A model generated the notes under the pieces. That model was not told where the DNA came from. It saw nothing but the letters and a program-made list of their open reading frames with translations, and searched no databases. A stretch of DNA of 57,688 bases from the NCBI RefSeq assembly GCF_008520265.1, contig NZ_VIQM01000029.1, positions 1 to 57,688 of the forward strand. Reading direction: 5' to 3'. A program made the translations under genes and the position numbers. Below, one piece after another: positions 8,514 to 17,743 of the stretch. This DNA comes from Sphingobacterium cavernae. GTDB lineage: Bacteria > Bacteroidota > Bacteroidia > Sphingobacteriales > Sphingobacteriaceae. Every line of letters starts with the position of its first letter. Within the stretch, counting starts at the first letter, position 1.

Positions 8514-10187
8514 ATGATGATACTTAAGAATTTATTAAAAGGATCCGGCGCTATATTGAGCACGACAATTTGTTTATTAGCTGGTTTTTCGGCAAAAGCC
8601 CAAATCCATGAACCCCAACAGCCAATAATTAAGACAACATCTTTTCGTGCTGACACGGTAAATATTTCCAGTTTTGGTGCTAAAGGCGATGGACAGTTTT
8701 TGAATTCTCAGGCTATCAATAAAGCTATTACGGCCATAAGTCAGCGTGGTGGAGGTGTGGTATTAGTGCCTGCAGGGCTATGGCTTACTGGTCCTATTGA
8801 AATGAAAAGCAATGTAAACTTGCATGTTTCCAGAGAAGCAATTCTTTTGTTTTCAGATAAATTCGACGATTACAAATTAGTCGAATCTAATTGGGAGGGA
8901 CAACCCGCGTGGCGTAATCAAAATCCTATTTCGGGTAAAAATCTAGAAAATATTGCCATTACAGGAAAAGGTATTATCGATGGAAACGGTGGCGTATGGC
9001 GTATGGTGAAGCGAAATAAAATGACGGATTCTCAGTGGAAGAAATTACTTGCTTCAGGGGGTGTCGTAGATGAGAAAGCTAAGATATGGTATCCTTCTGA
9101 AGGCTCATTAAAAGGTGCCTTGGAAAATAGAAGTGGAACAATTAAACCTGGGGTTACCAAAGAAGATTTTTTAGATGTAAAAGACTTTTTAAGACCAAAT
9201 TTATTAGTTTTCACGCAGTGTAAGCGAGTATTAATCGAAGGTGTGACTATTCAAAACTCCGCTGCTTGGAACTTACATCCTCTGATGTGTGAGGATGTAA
9301 TATTGCGTGAGGTATTGGTTCGGAATCCATGGTATGCTCAGAATGGGGATGGTGTGGATATAGAGTCGTGCAAAAATGTTTTGGTAGAAGATTGTACTTT
9401 CGACGTAGGTGATGATGGGATCTGTATCAAGTCTGGAAGAGACAAAGCAGGGCGTGATCGCGCAATGCCTACAGAGAATGTGGTTATCCGTCGTTCCGTG
9501 GTCTATCATGCGCATGGCGGCTTTGTGATTGGTAGCGAAATGAGCGGTGGAGCCCGCAACATTTGGGTAGAGGATTGTTCTTTTATTGGTACGGACATTG
9601 GTCTTCGTTTCAAAACCAAAAGGGGCCGTGGAGGTGTAGTTGAAAATATTTTCATCAAGAATATCAATATGGTTGGTATCCCAGGGGAAGCCATTTTATT
9701 TGATATGTACTATGAGGCTGTGGATCCAATACCACTTCTGGGTGATGAGAAAGAACCTATAAAAGTGGTGAAACTTCCCGTGACTGAAGAGACACCTCAA
9801 TTTAAAAATTTCACAATTAAAAATGTACATGTAAACGGAGCAGATAAAGGAATTTTCTTCCGCGGACTACCAGAAATGCACGTAAAAAATGTCTTATTAG
9901 AAAACATAAATATCCAAGCTAACAAAGGAATTGAGATTATAGCATCGACCAATATTTCTTTAAAGAACGTGCGTGTAAATGCTAAAAGTACTAATCCTCT
10001 GGTTCATGTAGTGGATAGTGAGGGTATAACATTTGATAAGTTGACACCCATGAATGCCGTTGAATTGCTGATGCGTGTATCGGGGAGTGAATCCAAAAAT
10101 ATCCGTGCAACAGGAACGAATTTTAAAGAAGTAAAAACAAAAAGTGCATTTGATCGTGGTGCGATCTCCAAAGCACTTTCTATGTAA
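8514..10187 (+). CDS. Polygalacturonase-type glycoside hydrolase family 28
   Basis: 557 residues with a signal peptide ending near FSAKAQ (about residue 30) and a long parallel beta-helix. The GH28 catalytic set is intact: NGDGVD (Asp279), DDGICIKSG (Asp300/Asp301), HGGFVIGSE (His334) and RFKTKRG (Arg365, Lys367). Family members hydrolyse alpha-1,4-galacturonan or release galacturonate from rhamnogalacturonan; the size and Bacteroidota context suggest an exo-acting periplasmic enzyme (inference). First gene of a tight six-gene run (GH28, GH105, PL10, uxaB, uxaA, uxaC) with intergenic gaps from -1 to +13 bp. The start could also be the second Met at 8517. Confidence 0.94.
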   Translation: MMILKNLLKGSGAILSTTICLLAGFSAKAQIHEPQQPIIKTTSFRADTVNISSFGAKGDGQFLNSQAINKAITAISQRGGGVVLVPAGLWLTGPIEMKSNVNLHVSREAILLFSDKFDDYKLVESNWEGQPAWRNQNPISGKNLENIAITGKGIIDGNGGVWRMVKRNKMTDSQWKKLLASGGVVDEKAKIWYPSEGSLKGALENRSGTIKPGVTKEDFLDVKDFLRPNLLVFTQCKRVLIEGVTIQNSAAWNLHPLMCEDVILREVLVRNPWYAQNGDGVDIESCKNVLVEDCTFDVGDDGICIKSGRDKAGRDRAMPTENVVIRRSVVYHAHGGFVIGSEMSGGARNIWVEDCSFIGTDIGLRFKTKRGRGGVVENIFIKNINMVGIPGEAILFDMYYEAVDPIPLLGDEKEPIKVVKLPVTEETPQFKNFTIKNVHVNGADKGIFFRGLPEMHVKNVLLENINIQANKGIEIIASTNISLKNVRVNAKSTNPLVHVVDSEGITFDKLTPMNAVELLMRVSGSESKNIRATGTNFKEVKTKSAFDRGAISKALSM

Positions 10188-10193
10188 TCTGAT

Positions 10194-12098
10194 ATGAAAA
10201 AACTAATAGTAGCTGTTGGACTTTTATTTGTTGGTTTCCTTGGGTTCGCCCAAAAACCATATTACGAACGCATGGCTAATACGGCTATGGATAAGGTTGT
10301 GATAGAATCTAAGTTTACAACGAACAAAGGTCTGAAATGGACCTATGATTGGGGTGTTCCTTTAGAAGGTGTAATTGAGGTTTGGCGTACTACAGCGAAT
10401 AGCACTTACTTTTCATTTGTAAAAGAATGGATGGATAAGTATGTAGATAATGAAGGGAATATCCTGAATTATTCTGCTGAAGAGTATAATATTGATCACA
10501 TCAAAAACGGTAAAATATTACTCACACTATTCAAGGCTACAGGAGATAAAAAATATTTAAATGCTTGTAATCGTCTTTTTGCACAGATGCAATCTCATCC
10601 ACGTACGAATGAAGGTGGCTTTTGGCATAAAAAGGTATATCCAAATCAAATGTGGCTAGACGGTTTATATATGGCGCAACCGTTTTTAACCGAATACGCA
10701 GACTTGATGGATAAGCCAGATTTGTTTGATGATATCGTCAATCAATTTGTGTGGATGGAAAAGAATGCAAAAGACCAGAAAACAGGGCTTTTGTACCATG
10801 GCTGGGATGAATCGCGCAAAGAACGTTGGTCTAATCCGAAAACAGGTGTATCACCGCATTTTTGGGGTAGAGGTATGGGCTGGTTTGCTTTTGCTTTAGT
10901 GGATGTATTAGACTATTTTCCGGTATCACATTCTGGACATCCAAAGCTTGTAGCGATTCTTCAAAGAACAATTGAAGCTGTAGCAAAATATCAAGATCCA
11001 AAAACAGGTGTTTGGTATGATATAGTCGACCTAGCTCACAGAGAAGGAAACTACCACGAAGGTTCTGCCTCAAGTATGTTTACGTATGCCATGACAAAAG
11101 GCTTGCGTAAAGGTTATTTAGATAAAAAATACTTAAAGAATATTGAAAAAGCACATGCAGGTTTGTTAAAAGAATTTGTTGAGGAAGTATCATCAACGCA
11201 TATTAGTTTAAACAAAGTCGTTGCAGTTTCAGGATTAGGGGGAAGCAAAAACTACAGAGATGGTAGTTTTGAATATTACATGAGTGAGCCGGTCATTAGC
11301 AACGATCCCAAAGGTGTAGGGCCGTTTATGCTGGCAGATATTGAATACGAAAAGTTAAAAAAGCGTACAGCAATAGGTAAATCTCCACGCATAACATTAG
11401 ACAATTTTTATAATAATGAATACAAAGAATTCGTTCCAGGGTTAAAGCAGCCTTACCATTATTTATGGGATGGACAGGACTTCAACGGGTTTTATATTTT
11501 AGGTAATGTGTTTGAAACCTACGGTGCTACACTGTGTACTTTGAGAGAAGCGCCGAGTACAGCAAACCTTAAAAATTCAGACGTATACATTATAGTAGAT
11601 CCAGACAATGAAAAGGATGCTCCGAGTCCGAATTACATGAATACTCAGCAAGCAAATCAAGTTGCTGAATGGGTAAAAAAAGGAGGAGTTCTTGTTTTAT
11701 TGTTGAATGATCAAGGAAACTGTGATTTGGATAAGATCAATCTTCTGAGTACGAAATTCGGGATTAAGTTTAATGTGGATAGTCGAAACAAAGTACAAGG
11801 TCGCAATTTTGAACAGGGTGCAGTGATGCTAAGTCCTAATGAAATTTTTAAAACTACATCTAAGCTTTATTTGAAAGAAATTTCTACAATACAAGCTTCA
11901 AAACCAGCGAAAGCGCTTGTAACTGATGGTAGCGACACCCTTATGGCAATAGCTAAATACGGTAAAGGAACTGTATTTGCTGTTGGAGATCCTTGGCTTT
12001 ACAATGAATATGTTGACGGTAGAAAGCTGCCAAATGATTTTCAAAACTTTTCAGCGGCACACGAATTGGTGCGATGGCTGATTAAACAAACAAGATAA
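10194..12098 (+). CDS. GH105 unsaturated rhamnogalacturonyl hydrolase with extra C-terminal domain
   Basis: 634 residues. Signal peptide MKKLIVAVGLLFVGFLGFAQ, then an (alpha/alpha)6-barrel of about residues 25-400 typical of GH88/GH105, with MWLDGLYMAQPF (catalytic Asp156), GRGMGWF and EGSASSMF. It removes the unsaturated uronic acid left by pectin and rhamnogalacturonan lyases. YteR-type enzymes are near 370 residues; here about 230 follow (YIIVDPDNEKDAPSPNYM, then VAEWVKKGGVLVLLLND and AVGDPWLYNEY), resembling a glutamine-amidotransferase-like or DUF4350-type flavodoxin fold. The role of this extension is unknown to me. It starts 6 bp after GH28 and its stop overlaps the next start by one base. 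Confidence 0.9.
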   Translation: MKKLIVAVGLLFVGFLGFAQKPYYERMANTAMDKVVIESKFTTNKGLKWTYDWGVPLEGVIEVWRTTANSTYFSFVKEWMDKYVDNEGNILNYSAEEYNIDHIKNGKILLTLFKATGDKKYLNACNRLFAQMQSHPRTNEGGFWHKKVYPNQMWLDGLYMAQPFLTEYADLMDKPDLFDDIVNQFVWMEKNAKDQKTGLLYHGWDESRKERWSNPKTGVSPHFWGRGMGWFAFALVDVLDYFPVSHSGHPKLVAILQRTIEAVAKYQDPKTGVWYDIVDLAHREGNYHEGSASSMFTYAMTKGLRKGYLDKKYLKNIEKAHAGLLKEFVEEVSSTHISLNKVVAVSGLGGSKNYRDGSFEYYMSEPVISNDPKGVGPFMLADIEYEKLKKRTAIGKSPRITLDNFYNNEYKEFVPGLKQPYHYLWDGQDFNGFYILGNVFETYGATLCTLREAPSTANLKNSDVYIIVDPDNEKDAPSPNYMNTQQANQVAEWVKKGGVLVLLLNDQGNCDLDKINLLSTKFGIKFNVDSRNKVQGRNFEQGAVMLSPNEIFKTTSKLYLKEISTIQASKPAKALVTDGSDTLMAIAKYGKGTVFAVGDPWLYNEYVDGRKLPNDFQNFSAAHELVRWLIKQTR

Positions 12099-13132
12099 TG
12101 CGGATAAAGTTTTTATATAGTCTATCGGCCTGCCTGCTAATATGTTGTTCTTGCATGGGGCAAAATACAGCGTCAAATGAGAATAGCATTTGGGATAATA
12201 TGTTGGTTTATCAATTGCCAAATGGGGGATGGTCCAAGCATTATACAGATGGTACGGCAGTTGACTATAAGAAGAAACTGTCAAGCGATTTGCTAAAGAT
12301 TGTTCCAAAACAGGGGCGATTAGCAACTATAGATAATAAAGCAACAACGCGAGAAATTGAAGCACTGGCGGAAGGATTTCAAAAGACCTCCAAAAAGCAA
12401 TATAAAGAAGCGGTAATACGGGGTATTAATTATTTATTATCAGCGCAATACGACAATGGAGGATTTCCGCAATATTTCCCAGACACAGAGGGGTATAGAA
12501 GTCAAATCACATTCAATGATAATGCAATGATTAACGTGCTTGAGCTTTTACGCAATGTAGCGAAGGGAGAAGAAGCCTATGATTTTGTTCCTGATGAGCT
12601 TAGTAAAAATGCCCAACGTGCCGTACAAAAAGGTGTCGAATGTATTCTAAAGGCGCAAATACTTGTGGAGAATGAGTTAACGGTTTGGGCAGCCCAATAT
12701 GATGAACATTTGCAGCCTGCACAAGCACGCAAGTTTGAACCTATTTCTTTGGCCGCAAGCGAGTCTGTAGGTATTGTTCGATTTTTGATGAAGGAAGAGC
12801 CGACTGAAGAAATTGTTAAAGCTATTGAAGGCGCAATCAAATGGTTCAATAGCGTAAAAATTCAAGGCTTTCGATTCGAAACCTCTACTGACGCCAAAGG
12901 AAAAATAGTGAGGAGACTAGTGCCTGACGATGAGGCTATTGTTTGGAGTCGTTTTTATGAAATTGGTACTAACAAGCCCGTATTTGGAGACCGCGATGAT
13001 TCCATACATTATAATTTTGATGAAATATCCGAAGAACGAAAAAACGGATATTCTTGGTATGGGGAATGGCCAGTCAATTTGTTGAAAAACAATTACCCTA
13101 AATGGTTAAAGTCAATTAATTCTAAAAAATAA
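12098..13132 (+). CDS. pelA: Pectate lyase, polysaccharide lyase family 10
   Basis: 344 residues. The N-terminus MRIKFLYSLSACLLICCSC looks like a lipoprotein signal, so the enzyme is probably membrane-anchored. PL10 features are NGGWSKHY near residue 42, GGFPQYFPDTEGYRSQITFN, the WAAQYDEHLQP segment and the late RFYEIGTNKPVFGDRDDS. PL10 enzymes cleave de-esterified homogalacturonan by calcium-dependent beta-elimination, giving 4,5-unsaturated oligogalacturonides that the adjacent GH105 can trim. The ATG overlaps the GH105 stop (TAATG), which indicates translational coupling. Confidence 0.93.
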   Translation: MRIKFLYSLSACLLICCSCMGQNTASNENSIWDNMLVYQLPNGGWSKHYTDGTAVDYKKKLSSDLLKIVPKQGRLATIDNKATTREIEALAEGFQKTSKKQYKEAVIRGINYLLSAQYDNGGFPQYFPDTEGYRSQITFNDNAMINVLELLRNVAKGEEAYDFVPDELSKNAQRAVQKGVECILKAQILVENELTVWAAQYDEHLQPAQARKFEPISLAASESVGIVRFLMKEEPTEEIVKAIEGAIKWFNSVKIQGFRFETSTDAKGKIVRRLVPDDEAIVWSRFYEIGTNKPVFGDRDDSIHYNFDEISEERKNGYSWYGEWPVNLLKNNYPKWLKSINSKK

Positions 13133-13145
13133 GAAATATAACTAA

Positions 13146-14552
13146 ATGAAAATCTTGTCTACTGATATACTTCAAGACATATCTACTGAAAATTTAGAAC
13201 TGCCAACGTCTGTTTCATTTGAATACCCTGAAAAGGTTTTACAATTTGGGACGGGTGTATTGTTGCGCGGACTACCTGATTATTATATCGATAAAGCAAA
13301 CAAACAGCAAGTTTTTAAAGGACGTATCGCTGTTGTTAAATCCACACCGAATGGATCTATTGATGATTTTGTAAATCAAAATGGCTTATTCACACTTTGT
13401 AACAAAGGTATACAAGAAGGTCATGTTGTTGAAGAATACGCTGTCAACAATGCAATTTCTCGAGTTATAGAAGCTTCTTCTGATTGGGCTGAGATTTTGA
13501 AAATTGCCGCAAGTCCTGCGCTGGAAATAATTATTAGTAATACGACAGAAGTAGGGATTGTGCTAAGTGAGGATAAGGTTTCTGATAATCCTCCATCTTC
13601 ATTTCCGGGAAAATTATTGAGTATTCTTTACCATCGTTACGAAGTTTTTGATGGGGACGCATCTAAAGGCTTAGTGATTTTACCTACAGAACTGATTACG
13701 GATAATGGCAAAAAATTGAAGGAAATTATATTGACTTTAGCTGAACAAAATCAACTTAGCGAAGCTTTTAAAAATTGGTTGTTAGAAGCAAATGATTTCT
13801 GTAATACATTGGTAGATCGTATAGTGCCGGGAAAATTACCTTCAAAAGATCAAGAAGTTGTAGAACAGAATTTGGGGTATAAAGATGATTTGATGATTAT
13901 GGCTGAGCCATTCAGCTTGTGGGCGATAGAATCGAGCTCTGATCGTGTCATCGAAAAACTTTCATTTGCACAGGTAGACTCTAGTGTGCGTATCGTACCT
14001 TCTATTAACAAATACAAGGAGATAAAATTGCGTTTATTGAATGCCACGCATACTTTCAGTTGTGCTGCGGCGCTATTAGCAGGTTTTCAAACTGTAAAAG
14101 AAGCGATGCAAGACGATGTATTTAAGAATTATGTGAAGAACCTCATGGAAGTAGAAATCGGGCCTTCTATTACAAGTAAAGAGATTCCAGCGCAGGAAGT
14201 GAATGAGTTTTCTAATAGTGTGATAGATAGATTTAGCAATCCATTTTTGGATCACCAGTGGACTGCTATTGCTATGAATTACAGTTCCAAAATCGCCATG
14301 CGATGCATTCCACTTTTAGCTAAATGGTATGCAAAGCACGATACTACACCGCATTATATGGCTTTTGGTATTGCGTCATTCCTAAAAATGCACGCTGAAA
14401 GTGAGGGTAAATCAACGGATGAACTGATTCAAGATAAGGAATTATGGGGTCAGGATTTGACTGCGTATCCTGATTTTGTAAATCAAATAAACAAGAGTTT
14501 AGAAAAAATAGCTAACCAAGGTGTCTTAAAAGCTATAGCGCAAATCGTATAA
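13146..14552 (+). CDS. uxaB: Tagaturonate reductase (altronate oxidoreductase)
   Basis: 468 residues of the mannitol-dehydrogenase family: an N-terminal NAD-binding region beginning VLQFGTGVLLRGL (near 30) and the C-terminal helical domain with ILPTELI and KLRLLNATHTF (active-site lysine/asparagine region). UxaB reduces D-tagaturonate to D-altronate with NADH in the cytoplasm. Fructuronate reductase (UxuB) belongs to the same family, but the immediate neighbours uxaA and uxaC make UxaB the better call. It lies 13 bp after PL10 and its stop directly abuts the uxaA start. Confidence 0.93.
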   Translation: MKILSTDILQDISTENLELPTSVSFEYPEKVLQFGTGVLLRGLPDYYIDKANKQQVFKGRIAVVKSTPNGSIDDFVNQNGLFTLCNKGIQEGHVVEEYAVNNAISRVIEASSDWAEILKIAASPALEIIISNTTEVGIVLSEDKVSDNPPSSFPGKLLSILYHRYEVFDGDASKGLVILPTELITDNGKKLKEIILTLAEQNQLSEAFKNWLLEANDFCNTLVDRIVPGKLPSKDQEVVEQNLGYKDDLMIMAEPFSLWAIESSSDRVIEKLSFAQVDSSVRIVPSINKYKEIKLRLLNATHTFSCAAALLAGFQTVKEAMQDDVFKNYVKNLMEVEIGPSITSKEIPAQEVNEFSNSVIDRFSNPFLDHQWTAIAMNYSSKIAMRCIPLLAKWYAKHDTTPHYMAFGIASFLKMHAESEGKSTDELIQDKELWGQDLTAYPDFVNQINKSLEKIANQGVLKAIAQIV

Positions 14553-16202
14553 ATGAAAGCAAAAGTATTACGTATACATCCTCAGGATAATGTGCTTGTC
14601 GCACTGAAGGATTTGAGTGAAGGTGAGCAAGTGGTATATGACGGAATATCATATGTTTTGAAAGAAGATATCCCCGCAAAGCATAAATTTTTTATGCAAG
14701 ATATGCAACAAGGAGAAGAGGTGCTGATGTACGGTGTGTTGGTGGGTAAAGTGCAATTTCCTGTACAGCAGGGGGTGCGAATGTCAACAGATAATACAAA
14801 GCACGCTGTAGAGCCATATGAATTTAGGCCATATGCCCAAGGTGAATGGACCAAGCCAGATGTATCTAAGTTTGCAAATCGTACTTTCAAAGGCTATTTG
14901 CGTGAAGATGGACGTGTGGGAACTGCGAATTATTGGCTATTTATCCCTACGGTATTTTGCGAAAATCGAAATCTCGATGTCATAAAAGAGGCTTTATATG
15001 ATGTATTGGGTTATTCAGTTACGGATAAATATAAATCATATGCTTCTGAATTGCTAAATGCGTATAAAGAAGGAAAAGATCTTAATAGCTCAGCTTTTGA
15101 ATCATTGAATAGGAACACTTATCCTAGAAATCGTGTTTTCAAAAATGTTGATGGTATAAAATTTTTGAATCATCAAGGTGGTTGCGGAGGCATTAGACAA
15201 GATGCTGCGGTTCTTGGAAAGCTTTTGGCAGCGTATGCAAATCATCCAAATGTTGCTGGTATTACGATTCTAAGCTTAGGATGTCAGAACCTACAATTGC
15301 AGGAATTATTGGATGAAATTAAATTAAGAAACCCTAATTTTAATAAACCGCTATATACTTTTGAGCAGCAGAAGTCTGTGAGTGAGGAGGATATGGTGAA
15401 GCAGGCGATAAAGAAAACTTTTGAGGGATTAACCAAAATTAATCAATTTGAACGTCAAGATGTCCCTTTAAGTAAGTTAACCTTAGGAGTGAAATGTGGC
15501 GGTAGTGATGGGTTTAGCGGAATTTCAGCAAACCCTGCAGTAGGCTATGCGTCAGACTTATTGGTTGCTTTAGGTGGAAAAGTATTACTCGCCGAGTTTC
15601 CTGAGCTATGTGGAGCCGAACAAAATTTAATAGATCGTACAATTGATCCCTCTGCTTCGCAGAAGTTTATTAAGCTTATGCAAGCATATAGCGATTCCGC
15701 AGAGCGGGTAGGTTCAGGTTTTCATATGAATCCTTCACCAGGAAATATACGTGATGGACTTATAACGGATGCGATTAAGAGCAATGGTGCTGCCAAGAAA
15801 GGCGGTACATCACCTGTGGTAGATGTATTGGATTATACAGAAGAAGCCACTAAAGATGGTCTTAATCTGGTATGTACTCCTGGAAATGATGTAGAAGCGA
15901 CTACAGGTAAAGCAGCTTCTGGAGCTACGTTAATTCTGTTTACAACGGGTCTTGGTACACCTACTGGTAATCCAATTTGTCCAGTTATTAAAGTCGCAAC
16001 GAACAACGAACTTACTCGAAGAATGTCCGATATCATTGATATTAATACAGGACCAGTAATTGAAGGAGAGAAAACTATTGAAGAAATGGGGGAGGAAATT
16101 TTGGAATACTGTATTAGAGCAGCAAGTGGAGATGTTACTCCAAAATCTGTATTATTAAATCAAGATGATTTTATCCCCTGGAAAAGAGGGGTTAGCTTAT
16201 AA
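14553..16202 (+). CDS. uxaA: Altronate dehydratase
   Basis: 549 residues: an N-terminal SAF domain (about 1-100, beginning MKAKVLRIHPQDNVLVALKD) joined to the large UxaA/GarD catalytic domain with GYLREDGRVGTANYWLF, HQGGCGGIRQDAAVLG, KCGGSDGFSGISANPA and CTPGNDVEATTGKAASGAT. It converts D-altronate to 2-keto-3-deoxygluconate, the last galacturonate-specific step. Both domains are present in one chain, as in E. coli UxaA. There is no gap between the uxaB stop and this ATG. KDG kinase and aldolase, the next steps, are not encoded in the window. Confidence 0.96.
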   Translation: MKAKVLRIHPQDNVLVALKDLSEGEQVVYDGISYVLKEDIPAKHKFFMQDMQQGEEVLMYGVLVGKVQFPVQQGVRMSTDNTKHAVEPYEFRPYAQGEWTKPDVSKFANRTFKGYLREDGRVGTANYWLFIPTVFCENRNLDVIKEALYDVLGYSVTDKYKSYASELLNAYKEGKDLNSSAFESLNRNTYPRNRVFKNVDGIKFLNHQGGCGGIRQDAAVLGKLLAAYANHPNVAGITILSLGCQNLQLQELLDEIKLRNPNFNKPLYTFEQQKSVSEEDMVKQAIKKTFEGLTKINQFERQDVPLSKLTLGVKCGGSDGFSGISANPAVGYASDLLVALGGKVLLAEFPELCGAEQNLIDRTIDPSASQKFIKLMQAYSDSAERVGSGFHMNPSPGNIRDGLITDAIKSNGAAKKGGTSPVVDVLDYTEEATKDGLNLVCTPGNDVEATTGKAASGATLILFTTGLGTPTGNPICPVIKVATNNELTRRMSDIIDINTGPVIEGEKTIEEMGEEILEYCIRAASGDVTPKSVLLNQDDFIPWKRGVSL

Positions 16203-16214
16203 TTATAAACTGAT

Positions 16215-17621
16215 ATGAGAAACTTTTTAGATGAGAATTTTTTGTTACAAACTGCTACAGCGCAGGATTTGTATCATAACTATTCCAAAGCGATGCCGAT
16301 TATTGATTACCACAATCATTTAATTCCTGAGCAGATTGCTAACAATACCCAATTTGAAAATATTACCCAAGTATGGTTGCATGGAGATCACTATAAATGG
16401 CGTGCAATGCGCACAAACGGTGTAAATGAAAAATACATTACGGGTGATGCTTCAGATAAAGATAAATTCTTGAAATGGGCGGAAACTGTTCCTTACACGA
16501 TGCGAAATCCACTTTATCATTGGACGCATTTGGAATTACAACGTTACTTCGGTATTAATGATTTGTTGAATCCCACTACTGCAGAAGCAATTTGGGAGCA
16601 AACATCTGAAAAATTAGCTACACCAGCATACTCGGTTCGTGGTCTTTTGAAGATGATGAGTGTGGAGGTTGTTTGCACGACAGATGATCCTATCGATAAT
16701 CTGGAATTTCATCAAAAATTCGCCTTTGAAAATGAATCCTTTAAAATGCTTCCTGCATTTCGACCAGACAAAGCCATGAATTCAGATGATATACAAGCTT
16801 TAAATGCTTATATCAATCAGCTCGAAGCTGTCGTGAATAAGTCTATAGGGTCATTGCAAGATTACTTAAATGCTTTGAAAGAAAGACATGATTTCTTTGC
16901 AGCAAATGGCTGTTCTGTATCGGATCATGGACTTGAACAAATTTATGCAGAAGATTATACAGAAGCACAAATAGCAGAGATTTTCAATAAAATTCGATCT
17001 AATCAGAATATTACATACCAAGAAAATCTGCAGTTCAAATCTGCAATGCTGGTAAATTTTGCGGAGTGGGATCACGAAAAAGGTTGGGTTCAGCAATATC
17101 ATTTAGGGGCATTACGCAACAATAACGCACGTATGTTGCGCGCTAATGGTCCTGACACAGGATATGATTCTATAGGTGATTTTAGTCAAGCTAGAGCATT
17201 ATCTAAGTTTTTAAACCGTTTAGATAATCAAGATAAGTTGACTAAGACTATTTTATACAATTTGAATCCGGCGGATAATGAATTGATGGCTACGATGATT
17301 GGGAACTTCAATGATGGTACTGTTGCGGGTAAGGTACAGTTTGGTTCAGCATGGTGGTTTTTGGATCAAAAGGACGGTATGACAAAACAAATCAATACGC
17401 TTTCTAATATGGGTTTATTGAGTCGTATGGTCGGTATGTTAACTGATTCAAGATCATTTCTTTCATTCCCAAGACACGAATATTTCCGTAGAATATTATG
17501 TGATATTTTCGGACAAGATATAGAAAATGGAGAATTGCCAAATGATATAGAATGGGTAGGAAAACTAGTGCAAGACATTAGTTACAATAACGCACGAGAA
17601 TATTTTCGTTTCACAAAATAG
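16215..17621 (+). CDS. uxaC: Uronate (glucuronate/galacturonate) isomerase
   Basis: 468 residues, the usual length of UxaC. The amidohydrolase-fold motif DYHNHL (Asp31, His33, His35) is near the N-terminus; QVWLHGDHYKWRAMR, NPLYHWTHLEL and the late DSRSFLSFPRHEYFRR are signature segments. It isomerises D-galacturonate to D-tagaturonate and D-glucuronate to D-fructuronate in the cytoplasm. Last gene of the pectin operon, 12 bp after uxaA, followed by a clear intrinsic terminator. By pathway order it acts before uxaB and uxaA. Confidence 0.96.
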   Translation: MRNFLDENFLLQTATAQDLYHNYSKAMPIIDYHNHLIPEQIANNTQFENITQVWLHGDHYKWRAMRTNGVNEKYITGDASDKDKFLKWAETVPYTMRNPLYHWTHLELQRYFGINDLLNPTTAEAIWEQTSEKLATPAYSVRGLLKMMSVEVVCTTDDPIDNLEFHQKFAFENESFKMLPAFRPDKAMNSDDIQALNAYINQLEAVVNKSIGSLQDYLNALKERHDFFAANGCSVSDHGLEQIYAEDYTEAQIAEIFNKIRSNQNITYQENLQFKSAMLVNFAEWDHEKGWVQQYHLGALRNNNARMLRANGPDTGYDSIGDFSQARALSKFLNRLDNQDKLTKTILYNLNPADNELMATMIGNFNDGTVAGKVQFGSAWWFLDQKDGMTKQINTLSNMGLLSRMVGMLTDSRSFLSFPRHEYFRRILCDIFGQDIENGELPNDIEWVGKLVQDISYNNAREYFRFTK

Positions 17622-17670
17622 GGTAGTAACTACTTCAAATGTCGATTTGAGGTTGTTATAATTTATTTGG

Positions 17671-17692
17671 TATGGGCAATTCTTTGCCCATA
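17671..17692 (+). terminator. Intrinsic terminator of the pectin operon
   Basis: TATGGGCAA pairs perfectly with TTGCCCATA (9-bp stem, TTCT loop), followed by a T/C-rich tract with TTTT and TTTTT runs. It sits 50 bp after the uxaC stop and separates the operon from the LacI gene. Confidence 0.85.
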
Positions 17693-17743
17693 CTTCTTTT
17701 CTTTTTGAAATAATTTGGGTATACTTACCTAAATTACCTGATT

